The position numbers and the translations under genes were made by a program. The notes under the pieces were generated by a model. It was given only the letters and a program-made list of their open reading frames with translations, was not told the origin of the DNA and ran no database searches. 64,000 bases of DNA from Symsagittifera roscoffensis (taxonomy: Eukaryota; Xenacoelomorpha; Acoela; Convolutidae), in NCBI RefSeq assembly GCF_963678635.1, contig NC_087070.1, positions 12,250,539 to 12,314,538 on the forward strand, read 5' to 3'. How positions within the stretch are numbered: the first letter of the stretch is position 1; every line of letters begins with the position of its first letter. Shown piece by piece: positions 40,901-49,803 of this stretch.

Positions 40901-43088
40901 TCGGAAAACGCGAGATTTGTTCCACCAGCAGTTTTTGGACCAAAATTTACCAAATCTAGTAAAGGGACGAATTTTGGAAGAGTCAGTTAAAGCATGGTCA
41001 AGTGAATACCTAACGAATTTTGCGTACCTTACAGCTGTGAATAAATTTGCGGGAAGAAGTAGCAACGATTTAATGCAGTACCCGGTTTTCCCCTTCGTTT
41101 TATGCGATTATGAATCAGATGAACTAAATTTGCAGAACCCAGCTGTGTTCCGAGACTTGGCCAAACCGGTTTCAGTTCAGAAACCAGAAAAGGAGCATAT
41201 CTACGAGACAAAGTACAAAGAAATGACTAATAATGAGTTCACAGGACCCACAGATTTTGGGCCTTATCATTACAGTTCACTGTATAGCAACTCGGGAATA
41301 GTGTTGCATTATTTAGTGAGGTTGTTGCCCTTTTCAAGGATGTTTTTGCACTACCAAGGCGATAGTTTTGATATACCAGACCGGACGTTCTTCGATATCG
41401 ACAGCACCTGGAAACTAGCTGCTCATACATCCATGACAGATGTCAAGGAACTCATCCCAGAATTTTTCTACCTTCCTGAGTTTTTACTGAACAAGACTAA
41501 TTTCGAGTTTGGCGAACGGCAAGATAAACAGATCGTTCATCATGTACACCTGCCAAAATGGTGTCTAAATGACCCTAGACTTTTCGTGCTCATTCATAGA
41601 CAGGCTCTCGAAAGTGCACACGTGAGCAAATATCTGCACAAATGGATTGATTTGATTTTTGGGTACAAACAAACGGGTAAAGCTGCTGTGGAAGCCCATA
41701 ACGTGTACCGGCCATGTTTGTACTACGGATTCGACTTGGACCAAATTGGGGATCCGCAGAGTCGAGAAGCTGTTGAGAGAATGATTCGGACTTACGGCCA
41801 GACCCCCAAGCAGATTTTCAGGAACCAACACCCTGGTCGCGGAAGGAACTCTGGTACCCAAATTTTGGACATAAAATTAGTTGACTTCGTTTTTGGAGGC
41901 GCGCTAGGAATGGTCACTTTGAGTGACGAAAACGTTGACAAATTGAACCCCAAGAAACCATCTTCGCCTGTGCCCAGTGTTTTCGGGCTTAAATGGGGGA
42001 ACTATTGCGGCTCGCCTGCCTTAAGGGAACCCACCGAGTGTTGGAGTTCCTTCTATAGACCTCCTATCGTTAACATGGTGACCATTCATCGTCGGACAGT
42101 CGGGGTCCCGATCAACAGCGTGTTCTTGCACCGACATCAGAAAGATCTCGGGATCCACGAAGAGAGTGAAAGCTCTGAACATGGACTTCCTGTCACGTGG
42201 TACGGAGTGCTTCGATACGGATTTCCTGACAGGTTTCTTCGATTCTCTTTTCGCAACAGCTCGCGATGGAAAGTGTTACTGCGCGAACCTTTCGATGACC
42301 CAGTTACATGTGTTTGCATATCAGCAGATTCGCATACACTCTTCGCCGGATGTGAGTCTGGACTTATTTGGTGTGCACTTGTGAAAACTTTCGATATAGA
42401 TTTTCGTTCAGGCAAATCGGACAAGCTAGAAACCGAGACTAAAATAGTTCCTCATTGTCGAATGCCATTTCACACCAAGCGAGTAAACGTCTTATCAAGT
42501 TGTAGACCGTACAGTATTTTCGTGAGCGGGTCTGAAGACTGCAAAGCTGCTATTTGGGATCTGAACCGGAACCACTTCGTGCGAGCCATCAGCGTCTCAG
42601 GACCTGTGAAGAATGTTACAATAAGTGAAACGCTCGGCGATATAGCGGTGGTTTACGAAACTGTTGAGTGTATAAATGTGGTTGCGGCGTACACGATTAA
42701 TGGGGATATAATTGGAAAATGGACCTCGGACAGTGGCGAGCGAGTGACAGCAATCGCGTATTCAAACGCGCCGGAAGGTATCTCGATAAATCTCATTGTC
42801 GTCGGACTGTCTTCGGGAGCGCTTGTCACTTTAGACTCTTGGCTCGTCAATCAATGTCGTGAAATGACGATAGCCGAATTTCATGGACCGGTTGTTGCGG
42901 TGACATATCGCAGTGACGCTCAGATACTTTACGTGTCATTTGAAGACGGATGGCTTTGCGCAATGGGGTCGAAAGAGTTGAACGGTGACCAGAAAAAGTT
43001 CCTCCCAATGGCTGTGAATGTCTTCAGTCCTGCAATACTGGCATCGGGATCTAAAATTGCCCCGCAAAGAATTCCAAGCATCGTATAG
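31905..43088 (+). CDS. LYST: LYST/mauve-type BEACH-WD40 lysosomal trafficking regulator (3,727 aa, single exon)
   Basis: Large cytosolic scaffold of the BEACH family. In known animals LYST controls the size and fission of lysosomes and related organelles; human loss causes Chediak-Higashi syndrome. A long helical armadillo-like region covers about residues 1-1380. A ConA-like domain covers about 1390-1640 (GFSCACWIKPS...). PH-like BEACH-flanking sequence covers about 2880-3045. The BEACH domain, about 3050-3320, is shown by NDLMQYPVFPF, SFDIPDRTFF, TDVKELIPEFFYLPEF, GYKQTGKAAVEA and TYGQTPKQIF. C-terminal WD40 repeats follow to the end (AAIWDLNRN). The strings around PH and BEACH are those of LYST rather than neurobeachin, WDFY3 or NSMAF. 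Human LYST is about 3,800 aa, so this is full length. The ATG is fixed by an in-frame TGA seven bases upstream. The whole 11.2 kb is one open frame, whereas vertebrate LYST has some 50 exons. The last ~92 codons are duplicated downstream. Confidence 0.96.
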   Translation: MSQIASLSKLILSRLADLKNKPKCEPIPKTESDQQDGKKKNDDLKVVTDFFVNGDGSKLLLDLSACLTFGVNVSSASELTEVLLDIISELIQSVSDNLSQIENNESQNCEIWKKLPADFLDKLLIQFTSQYLASRKELPHEKVSKKLRVKQKPKRSKSEDEKSTSDDEKPALKKVRKRRHLKSGRKVLERTNAIKLTKSCKSGNFKVATNNVDRCSHMSYTAIEKLSIDNRTSHVLDEFAQVEVKENQEPNVSKDSSRDGVLISVENGVAAPSKVANDLMFLPAPALNLPDTERQSSSLNVDQEVQTSRPVVELKVPKRLELVLDLNQNLFSYLENLTVEDSTDVLSLLLATISRLLLCENTCPSSLTRPIWKSVLKWCSRIIRNNTSSKATSHLKCMSKFTSLYIVDLICSFMVLNLTIFTYVVLGDEKRRHSAKSDPLVGSDIDSTFADLVSAVTRVHQFSLANIDDQFVIDRVFGCSWRVLSLFGYLWDRNRDLMKHITKRSSASLITNSSSIKQMVLLRRIDLKDDEIVGKIVSVIKCLGSDHVNNDHSTSCPFKIVLDLLVSCMPLFLECETHTEVIRTTLDIKLCTCQQLESSLGFLEEFLKKLSKSLIKRNSKKNENDEIDPNVFKNDNQNMELIIAFMTRITCYPENLSDSKFKFYKRILQKTNEKVPRQCLQNFILKSISQRDFNTDNLFALCSIIHVPVLRFLKDKLSKFELMKSFAEGQNEFQLESSSGDLSKKGHALPPMMKERMGNDKKVSIWSENVERGLLPELVMRASKDLPVDLFHYLLKFTQLTVHFFKDALTRELNGIEKSIVEFLGVRKLLTLQLDSNTVQVVREKVKNSRNIDLAYLKKLKEKASRLTTMSKNVVEMIVKSLESKSMVLLLFSSHNFFKPAEFAALLIQCYLNSENLSNQKQSDFVGNILQPLVLFCEHFNVGFLCFSEDVRKLILKLKKEEKVSDQKFKDETERSSSESSENLDVMSEYELVNTPSTHFSNLNNGLKRDSTMRKRTLAGFSIESILKAADKNKIANLRFPFKQSFVIDYFKVLKNCMKLFHEYLALEKTQFDACSSVELDSSKITEMILTNLSVMLFTLPKIESSCTQPMAAAGLGLLVEGLHVLCCEKIINLRGIERTLVEQLSSSFVHSLNNCSFKLAVELVNILWSFTFYGNESEKKHAVFGEVSEKSESHDSSSEEKINSEGLADGSSDLDESCDKTSASNCVHIETCSPCRPKEPTEFCFNPQVLPMFLKVLFSLKSADVLNFYFNKLNSFFRSLKQEKLNISQKFIFETCNLSLSTMAKSLFANTDLLIKVLEPLLSMLEILSKNYVLSSDLLLIFRLFLNKTVPKLKLLDYFEKIAKASENGPQTVMKFDSNNSKMFEVVMKSKEVSVLRDLSQGFSCACWIKPSLNQTNLEEAYHKFPVKLHMNVHIFTFTTVQSKVSFFLKSADESGKKEEKGWSLVYIMSRIRRNVTSLDHVPPIAGKVGLAPEFDLKMDEWCHVFFSVDQSKTVSFVFNGMFSAKCETPSDEYSLSASRDLVISLGACTMPTDLNYDRLPKKSEPKISTSVRFSTSISIAEKPICQFEKLLKDVKYSLYIGCVTIYDSPLQKRYALCMWLSGPKAFLSNKGALKPQPARYLTRKSAQYYYQKQRQYGSAYGKDLDKLVQSLMICVDPNSGFVTSYDSCSDQKENQIPKFNCLPSSHPLPSHVQIEKILNFESAVDTIGGPNVILYFFAVIVEDLKLSEDKMVAENEQCRALAIALKYFSQIVHTDTNFRMDEDVFDAFEPILASRNVIFSEKLVNCFINAACETSSEKMETQIEAKVDFLIRNEDVLLFFFKHKSLWTIERATVLMYYVTQVQSCITESSSSVIIHNRNLMMEKGILDYCITLIWNWSLNADFEQLIDCLIMFLVQLLLTDIEQVTEKEKSLQYSIVEQVEQLICQLHPNSNAFLHHADSAFQFLDRTKKLVADIENINQIEMSGNLTRNDVIDTQIGQSTTFKSDVMSQFLDDVTKSFDPNDVTSDELSSDDAKLRGGTSGSNTIVFDSGNETGGTEATFKNGASIDESSRLNVSMSETMLKVIVKLYTPQCLTLDFSDLVNVQLKLAPKYWAVLFNNSDVRVSSALLNLVRKVYEIAGNAARDDFIRCKFFHIISCQLYISRQVSEELIHNALALFFASQEIVTYLNFPDVDPKRVKSWLSKKYQAMFHIEAFPILLTLFLNCSTSCSNSQWHCEMATSLMTLFNSIFACCEKSRGIMLKFGIIPAVLNASIEIFQRHTSPVVLHVLMKHITEFLATVAEFAILSPETKDQFVSNLLRHLIDSLCVVWNRVATMTTDEYLKDQMNILIFQMFSYVLKISFERLLCFKTVFNPQSHSKTEGSLKRMLSFSTSKAAKPKLLQTIASLDTYSDETDSLTSMSDSRTNLKFSTEDLTQSLLSLSSSNLMFRSAKNLFSVSTNDLFSDFKDEPKPDTLFMEFNNVTKLMTENKPKFVVEKFKYILTAMKHLAIFSLPSKITSEQHKADWCFKYHDFAEYFIKRLREVLSSYLTAASSTKWVRILKDLKPVMILCVEQLTHVLISPDYYGPIQTLPLLFYTDQFFEVIVKAVYGCLSSTKETEDILLNNFTKQRLDLVYNECPDISSSHKKVIRRLELSIPMNSTPSAQQKLLIFPQSSLYMNGALQRNFSTEQSANLTSSMSLDEDNNLGWCSAQFWRQKRASWMLEVSEPNQYWTWTYSELHESIIQAAIAVETPLSREWLETQARFLKRKSENPQNLKLLAYGVNSVTHPGAVWHESSKGCQFWQLDQTEGPLRAKKRLEMCMLNVNPRHLRGDSNDFIKKDDKLTKTLTKSAMSNSSIVNEKTGYLEYIFSKSSVPSTAFSFSSMSTTRRADQNPDYEHDSNLGIVATYPCNRILPYCEISGEVLISDVNLFFWPNTSTSLASSTFNSALIGSNSTEDFKWPYTSIREVHERLYSLKDCGIEIFFTSGLSCMLSFEDRKTRDLFHQQFLDQNLPNLVKGRILEESVKAWSSEYLTNFAYLTAVNKFAGRSSNDLMQYPVFPFVLCDYESDELNLQNPAVFRDLAKPVSVQKPEKEHIYETKYKEMTNNEFTGPTDFGPYHYSSLYSNSGIVLHYLVRLLPFSRMFLHYQGDSFDIPDRTFFDIDSTWKLAAHTSMTDVKELIPEFFYLPEFLLNKTNFEFGERQDKQIVHHVHLPKWCLNDPRLFVLIHRQALESAHVSKYLHKWIDLIFGYKQTGKAAVEAHNVYRPCLYYGFDLDQIGDPQSREAVERMIRTYGQTPKQIFRNQHPGRGRNSGTQILDIKLVDFVFGGALGMVTLSDENVDKLNPKKPSSPVPSVFGLKWGNYCGSPALREPTECWSSFYRPPIVNMVTIHRRTVGVPINSVFLHRHQKDLGIHEESESSEHGLPVTWYGVLRYGFPDRFLRFSFRNSSRWKVLLREPFDDPVTCVCISADSHTLFAGCESGLIWCALVKTFDIDFRSGKSDKLETETKIVPHCRMPFHTKRVNVLSSCRPYSIFVSGSEDCKAAIWDLNRNHFVRAISVSGPVKNVTISETLGDIAVVYETVECINVVAAYTINGDIIGKWTSDSGERVTAIAYSNAPEGISINLIVVGLSSGALVTLDSWLVNQCREMTIAEFHGPVVAVTYRSDAQILYVSFEDGWLCAMGSKELNGDQKKFLPMAVNVFSPAILASGSKIAPQRIPSIV

Positions 43089-44294
43089 TTTCAAGCTCCT
43101 GAGAACTACTTAGAAGTTCTTATTGGTTTTGAGTGGTTCATTTAACATTTAATATTGTGTAAATTCATCGAGGTATATTTCAAGACAATCTGCTAGTTTT
43201 TAATTGCGTATTGCCTTAGAATTTGTTGTTTCTGGTTAAAAAACTCGTTGTACCAAGATTTGAGGCCTTCGATTCAATTTTATCAATAAACTTATATCAA
43301 TAGTTAGTGATTATGAATTAGTTAGTAGTTAGAATTTGAACTGTTGCCATTGCTTAAAGTTGCTTACAAGTATTTATCAATTTTTCTCACTTCTCAATCA
43401 ATAAGATTTATAAATTGAAATATTTTTTGTTTTTCTCTCTTCTGCACAAGAAAAGTAGATAAGTATTAAAAAGAAAATCACATTATAAAACTAATCAAGC
43501 ACACTTCAAAGCTCATACCGCAAAAAGTTCTGGCTACGATTATTTTCTTTGCAAGAATATTTTAGAATAAAAAATAATACGAGAATCGGTGATTTAGGAA
43601 AAAAGTTTTGAAAAAAAAAGAAAAAATTTGATAAAAAAGGCATGTTCTAAGTTCAATTTTTTTTGATAATTTATAATTTTTTTCTAGAAAGAGCTCTTGA
43701 ATTAGTTCATGAATTGCTAGAATGAGTGATCATAAAGGCTAGAAAAACGCCTGTATTCAAATTATTAAATTTAGTATAAAAATCGACGCTACAGTGGACA
43801 GGAGTAGATATTAACAGCTATATCAAAGTTTAACGAAACTTCTAATCTTAGAAAAGGAAAAAATAACTTCACCGCCAAAGTTATGTGCAACACAACCCTT
43901 CACTGTGAATTTTTTTGAAATGAAAGTTTTATACCAGTTTTCTCAGCACTCAGCTCTACAAGGAATTTTAAAAAGATTTAACTATCGGTCGAATCACGAC
44001 TGAAAATTCTTTATTATGACATATAATTTGCCCAAATCTGACGTTTTTATCCGGATTTAAGTCGGTAGTAAACACTCGAAAACAAAGTTTCTTCCCCTTT
44101 AAGGTCAAAACAAACAAGATTAACCTGAGTATGAACGAAGTGATTTGCTCAACATTTAAATTAATTAATTGTTTAACACTTTGGTTTGATTAGGCTTGCG
44201 ATTAGCAAGCGTTATCAAACTGGAATATAGACTTTTTTCTAGTTAAAAACTAGTTCATCAAAATCATAAACTTTTTTGAAACCTAAAATATTTA
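43089..44294 (+). other. LYST 3' UTR and flank
   Basis: AATAAA at 43285-43290 is a plausible poly(A) signal about 200 bases after the stop. The rest is AT-rich without a gene. The equivalent sequence in unit 2 is 48221-49423. Confidence 0.55.
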
Positions 44295-44298
44295 ATAT
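44295..44298. repeat. Target site duplication ATAT of derivative 1
   Basis: ATAT precedes the left LTR and recurs at 47300-47303 after the right LTR. The same pair flanks derivative 2 (49424-49427 and 51978-51981). Confidence 0.8.
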
Positions 44299-44674
44299 TG
44301 AGTTTTGTACTAGTGACTGTACTCATAGAGAAATTTCAGATAAGGTACACCGTCTGCTCGTCACGCTATCTTATTTTGGGCAGGATAGATTCGTGCAACT
44401 TCTTGGTCTAATACCGATCTTAATATTACTCTTATATCTAGTCTCAATAGATCTAGTGTATACCGGTTTATGCGAGTTAGTTGCCAGTAGGAAAACAACT
44501 GTTTTCTAAGTTTTATTCAATTTGTTCTGGTGCTTAAACTACAATTAGTTTCAGCACTTACAAATAAGTAGAAATATTAGAGATGGAATATGATTAGTTA
44601 GTTATAAATATTTTATAGTGATATTCAATCATAAATATAATCGGTCTATAAATGCTAGTTTAGAATTGGTTCCA
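44299..44674 (-). repeat. 3' LTR of derivative 1
   Basis: 376 bp. Its reverse complement starts TGGAACC and ends AAAACTCA. The hairpin is at 44530-44557. The open frame on the + strand here is an antisense shadow that recurs in every LTR of the subfamily. Confidence 0.9.
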
Positions 44675-46297
44675 TCCATTTGGGGTTTAGAGAGTGTTTA
44701 GTTTTTAATTGTTTGATGTAGTGAAGTCGGGTGATGTAGTTGAAGTTGCGAGCATTGACTTCTGGGAGAAAGGAGAAGTGTGGCTGTTTGTGTTTGACGG
44801 AGAAAGATTGTTATGTTCGTGTTTCTAGATGGGTGTCGTTGATCGTGGTAGTCTTGGGTGATTGTGTCAAAACTTCTGATCGATGCAATGATGTATCGAT
44901 TTCGTTAAGTTTAGAGCGAGACTACGTGCAGGGTGAAGTTTGACTTTTCCGTGTGAAGTGCCAAGTGACTAGGATTGGTACGTGTAGTCAACATCGAGAT
45001 GGTCATTGGTCTGGTTAAATGGTTTTCCTTTGCTGCGATGTTGAGTCCATCCTTTAAATCCTTTGAGGGTAGTGCCTTTAGGCAGCAAATCGAATAGATT
45101 TGCCATTCCGAAGTTGGAATGTGATTGGGTTGTCGTCTCCTTTGCTGCTCGTTCCTTGGGCTCTAAGAAATCTATACATACTAAATTTATGGTTTACATA
45201 TATAATTTCCTTTTGTTAAATAAGTTTTAGTTATGATTTGTTATTAATTGTTATCGCAAAAGCGTTTTACTTTTTTCGGTAATTTTTCAAGAGTCGCTCA
45301 CACTAGAGCAATTCTTGGCAAAAATAGAGTGTGGGTCATAGAGCGTAGTGTAGCGCGGTGGGTTAGGCCGGCTATAGAGCATGCTCAGGACGTCCCTCTG
45401 GTTGGTGAGGCCAGGAGTGGGGTATATTTTAATGGTCTCTTTGTGCAGAGTCTCTTTTTGTGTTCAACCTTTTGCTTCGTTTTTTTAATTTGTTTTTCTT
45501 TCTTTTGTTTTGGTTGTGTCTTTTTCTCAAAAATAGAATCTTTTGGTTTGGACTTGTCTTTCGACTTTTTGTATTTTACTTGATTGTGGTAAGACTTGAA
45601 AGTGGTCTTCAAAAGAATAAATTAATCTGTTTTAATTTGGTTTTCATCTGCTTTGGGTACCGTGGGTTTTTCTTTCTTAGTCATGCTATTAGTTTGTGGT
45701 TTTGTGAAGTTAGTAAGCTGCGTTGGTTATTTCAGTTTACTATATAATTCCTTCCAACCGGATTAAAGGAAAGTTTGAAACGTGTGAAAACTGGTTAGAG
45801 TTGTTATCGGTGAAAGTTACAACTTGAAATTCATTATTTAAACAATTCTTTGTGGGCGAGCTGTGCGATTGTGGAAAGAGTGTCTGATTTATGGTCGGAT
45901 GAATGAATTATAAAAGAAGCGTCTTGTAAAGAGTTCGTATTTTTTTAAATTTATCTGCAATTTTTCTGAATTTACTACATTGAAATATTAGTTTTACTGC
46001 TGTTGAGGAATTTAATTTATTAATTTACTGCTTTGTAAAAGAGAATTTACTACGTTGGAGGATTATTTAAGAATTTATTGCTATTTTGAGGTAAATTTTA
46101 CTGTTTTCATTTTTAGTGCAATTTGTTAAAATGAGTTTTGAATTTCTATAAAAGAGTTTTCAATTTTTTATTTATTTTTTTTTTGTTTCAGATGATTGTG
46201 TGATGAAAATAAAAAGAAAACTAAAACCTTTATGAAGAATGGTTACTTGTGTTTTGGATTTTATTAGTTAAAAATTTATTAGTTAAAGATTTTATTT
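44675..46297 (-). other. 3' noncoding region of derivative 1
   Basis: Corresponds to 22019-23531 of the large element, including the A-box block (near 45340-45430) and the sequence next to the LTR (AAACCCCAAATGGA on the minus strand). The frames on the + strand here have no independent support. Confidence 0.65.
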
Positions 46298-46765
46298 TTA
46301 GTAAAAATTTAGGAGTTCAAGTGCTTTGATGATCTTTTCCTCTTCACTTCTTGGTGAAAGTTCGTGCGGAGTGTTTTGGATTAGATTATATAGTTTATGG
46401 TTATACTTAGTGTTGTGCATATATTCTAGGATTGGGACTTCAACGGGCTGTATATATTCGTGAGGGACAATTAGTGGACGGGATTCATCAAGGCTGAAAG
46501 TTTTGGATAGTTGGCAAAATATATACATGTGTCGTATAGGGTCGTAATTTCTGATGGTACCTTGCATGTAAGTGTCAGTATGTAAAATTTAAGAAGAAGA
46601 TTGGAGTATATTTAGAGTTAATAATTTGAAATCGATTTTGGCGGTTTCGTGATTGCGTATTAGTTGTGTAATGGTGTTGGATAAATATATATTAAGTTTA
46701 TGTGTGAGTTTGTTTAGTGCGTAACATTATTTGATCTGAGCAGTGTAAGTCGCGGTCTTTTGGTG
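46298..46765 (-). pseudogene. ORF6 C-terminal remnant in derivative 1
   Basis: The frame 46567-46298 (89 aa) aligns with ORF6 residues ~490-575: RNYDPI, MYIFC, ESRP, PHE, NHKLYNLIQNTP. Further 5' on the same strand the match continues (RDLHCS, MLRTKQTHT) but is broken by stops. The C-terminal end differs from ORF6. This is a remnant, but it gives a second sample of the protein family. Confidence 0.85.
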
Positions 46766-46920
46766 TTAAAAAATTTATTCAGACGTAGAGACATTTCTAT
46801 TAAATTATCAAATCCGTCTATTTTTTTTTGCCATTTTGCTATTTTTCATATTCTAAAATGTATTATTTTTCTTAATCTAAGTTACTTAAGGTCTTGTTCG
46901 AGACATTAGGTTGCACCAGA

Positions 46921-47299
46921 TGAGTTATGTACTAGTGACTCTACTCATAGAGTAATTTCAGATAAGGTACACCGTCTGCTCGTCACGCTCTTTTATTTTC
47001 GGTCGGATAGATTCGTGCAACTTCTTAGTCTAATACCGATCCTAATCTTACTCTTATATCTCCTAGTCTCAATAGATCTAGTGTATACCGGTTTATGCGA
47101 GTTAGTTGCCAGAAGGAGAACAACTGTATTCTAAATTTTATTCAATTTGTTCTGGTGCTTAAACTAGAAGTAGTTTCAGCACTTACAAATAAGTATAAAT
47201 GTTAGAGATGGAATGTGATTGGTTAGTTATAAATATATTTTAGTGATATTCTAACATAAATATAATTGGTTTATGAATACTAGTTTAGAACTGGTTCCA
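46921..47299 (-). repeat. 5' LTR of derivative 1
   Basis: 379 bp; same ends as the other LTRs. It carries the hairpin with a different loop from the left LTR of the same element, and is followed on the minus strand by the primer-site sequence TGGTGCAACC. Confidence 0.9.
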
Positions 47300-47303
47300 A
47301 TAT

Positions 47304-47530
47304 CAAAAAATGATCGGTCTATGGGTTGTGTGCTTATGGTTTGTCTGCTCAGTTGCCACATTTCTTACTTAACCTTATTTGTGTAAGATATTTGTATATC
47401 GCGAAAGTGTATTATGTTTTTTTGATAAAGTTTTTTTTACACTTGCGAGAGCAAGTGTCTTGTTATCGGAAACCAGACTTTTTTCCCGTAAACAAGTTAA
47501 AAATATTTAAGTTATCCTAAAACGCCTCCC
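47304..47530. other. Host flank right of derivative 1, with dispersed repeat
   Basis: Contains the 'gcgagagcaagtgtcttgttatcgg' repeat also seen at 28.8 kb. No gene. Confidence 0.4.
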
Positions 47531-47921
47531 TCTAAGGTAAACTCTGTATCCTTTGTATCACTACCCGAAAAATTGGTTTTCCAGGACGACGTTTTGCCAG
47601 AACTACTTGATGGAAGCTATCGCAACTCCGGTCCCGCAACAGTCGACTTTTCAACTTCTACCTCTCCAACCTCCTAGACAGCTCAGTTCCCCCTCTATGT
47701 TTCACTTGTCCACTTGCATCCCACTCATTCTACTACTTGCTCAACTCTCCCAAAACCCATCCCTACTCACTCCTGTACACCTGTGACCTAGGTTGTTGGT
47801 GCCGCGAACATTTAAAACCTGGTGACTAACGAGCCCAACCCGACAAATGCGGGCTATTATACAAGCAAACAAACTGGAACTGTTTTCAATAAATCTTCAC
47901 TGACTGCTGCTGAAGCCTAGA
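47531..47921 (+). pseudogene. Coding-like relic in unit 1, family unknown
   Basis: Higher-complexity sequence than its surroundings. Stretches of one frame read like protein (NSVSFVSLPEKLVFQDDVLPEL near 47533-47598, GYYTSKQTGTVF near 47861-47896) but TAG and TAA interrupt it. The same relic, with further changes including a 3-nt loss near 52263, is in unit 2. I do not recognise it. It could be a decayed exon of a host gene or of a transposon. Confidence 0.3.
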
Positions 47922-47941
47922 GATGGTTCATTAGCTCATGG

Positions 47942-48220
47942 TCTTCGGGAGTGCTTGTCACTTTAGACTCTTGGCTCGTTGATCAATGTCGTGAAATGAC
48001 CGTAGCCGAATTTCATGGACCGGTTGTTACGGTGACATATCGCAGTGACGCTCAGATACTTTACGTGTCATTTGAAGACGGATGGCTTTGCGCAATGGGA
48101 TCGAAAGAGTTGAACGGTGACCAGAAAAAGTTCCTCCCAATGGCTGTGAATGTCTTCAGTCCTGCAATACTGGCATCGGGATATAAAATTGCCCCGCAAA
48201 GAATTCCAAGCATCGTATAG
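47942..48220 (+). pseudogene. Duplicated last ~92 codons of LYST
   Basis: Same frame and stop as LYST 42810-43088, with a few substitutions (for example N to D, A to T, S to Y). It has no start codon, promoter or upstream exon of its own, so it is a truncated copy of the WD40 end rather than a gene. Its 3' flank (48221-49423, AATAAA near 48417) is also copied. A chimeric or alternative LYST 3' end would need splicing signals that I do not see. Confidence 0.9.
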
Positions 48221-49423
48221 ATTCAAGCTCCTGAGAACTACTTAGAAGTTCTTATTGTTTTTGAGTGGTTCATTTAACATTTAATATTGTGTAAATTCAT
48301 CGAGGTATATTTCAAGACAATCTGCTAGTTTTTAATTGCGTATTGCCTTAGAGTTTGTTGTTTCTGGTTAAAAAACTCGTTGTACCAAGATTTGAGGCCT
48401 TCGATTCAATTTTATCAATAAACTTATATCAATAGTTAGTGATTATGAATTAGTTAGTAGTTAGAACTTGAACTGTTGCCATTGCTTAAAGTTGCTTACA
48501 AGTATTTATCAATTTTTCTCACTTCTCAATCAATAAGATTTATAAATTGAAATATTTTTTGTTTTTCTCTCTTCTGCACAAGAAAAGTAGATACGTATTA
48601 AAAAGAAAATCACATTATAAAACTAATCAAGCACACTTCAAAGCTCATACCGCAAAAAGTTCTGACTACGATTATTTTCTTTGCAAGAATATTTTAGAAT
48701 AAAAAATAATACGAGAATCGGTGATTTAGGAAAAAAGTTTTGAAAAAAAAAGAAAAAATTTGATAAAAAAGGCATGTTCTTAGTTCAATTTTTTTTGATA
48801 ATTGATAATTTTTTTCTAGAAAGAGCTCTTGAATTAGTTCATGAATTGCTAGAATGAGTGATCATAAAGGCTAGAAAAACGCCTGTATTCAAATTATTAA
48901 ATTTAGTATAAAAATCGACGCTACAGTGGACAGGAGTAGATATTAACAGCTATATCAAAGTTTAACGAAACTTCTAATCTTAGAAAAGGAAAAAATAACT
49001 TCACCGCCAAAGTTATGTGCAACACAACCCTTCACTGTGAATTTTTTTAAAATGAAAGTTTCATACCAGTTTTCTCAGCACTCAGCTCTACAAGGAATTT
49101 TTAAAAGATTTAACTATCGATTGAATCACGACTGAAATTTCTTTATTATGACATATAATTTGCCCATATCTGATGTTTTTTTTCGGATTTAAGTCGGTAG
49201 TAAACACTCGAAAACAAAGTTCCTTCCCCTTTAAGGTCAAAACAAACAAGATTAACCTTGTATGAACGAAGTGATTTGCTCAACATTTAAATTAATTAAT
49301 TGTTTAACACTTTGGTTTGATTAGGCTTGCGATTAGCAAGCGTTATCAAACTGGAATATAGATTTTTTTCTAGTTAAAAACTAGTTTATCAAAATCACAA
49401 ATTTTTGAAACCTAAAATATTTA
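48221..49423. other. Duplicated LYST 3' flank
   Basis: Near-identical copy of 43089-44294. No gene. Confidence 0.8.
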
Positions 49424-49427
49424 ATAT

Positions 49428-49803
49428 TGAGTTTTGTACTAGTGACTGTACTCATAGAGTAATTTCAGATAAGGTACACCGTCTGCTCGTCACGCTATCT
49501 TATTTTCGGCAGGATAGATTCGTGCAACTTCTTGGTCTAATACCGATCTTAATCTTACTCTTATATCTAGTCTCAATAGATCTAGTGTATACCGGTTTAT
49601 GCGAGTTAGTTGCCAGTAGGACAACAACTGTTTTCTAAGTTTTATTCAATTTGTTCTGGTGCTTAAACTACAATTAGTTTCAGCACTTACAAATAAGTAG
49701 AAATATTAGAGATGGAATTTGATTAGTTAGTTATAAATATTTTATAGTGATATTCAATCATAAATATAATCGGTCTATAAATGTTAGTTTAGAATTGGTT
49801 CCA
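49428..49803 (-). repeat. 3' LTR of derivative 2
   Basis: 376 bp, matching 44299-44674 with few changes. Confidence 0.9.

Larger units (their letters stand above)
44299..47299 (-). mobile_element. Internally deleted relative of the large LTR element, copy 1
   Basis: On the minus strand the order is 5' LTR 46921-47299, primer site 46896-46918, a short piece of leader, then the C-terminal part of ORF6 (to 46298), the 3' region and the 3' LTR 44299-44674. ORF1 to ORF5 and most of ORF6 are absent; the leader joins ORF6 at about 46768-46778. The two LTRs differ at many positions, so this insertion is older than the one at 5-24 kb. The LTR ends (TGGAACC...ACTCA), TATAAGAG and hairpin are retained. 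Confidence 0.9.

Noticed and set aside
44276-44509. Repeated 77-aa + strand frame in the LTRs (also 49405-49638 and within 51438-51812)
   Set aside because: It is the antisense of the LTR of a minus-strand element. Repetition reflects LTR copies, and the frame has no motif or start context.
46760-46785. Leader-ORF6 junction of the derivatives as a precise splice junction
   Set aside because: No GT follows the matching leader point in the large element and no AG precedes the ORF6 point. A plain deletion is simpler, though an RNA origin is kept as an open question.
47942-48220. Second LYST gene
   Set aside because: Only the last ~92 codons are present, without a start or upstream exons. It is part of the tandem duplication.
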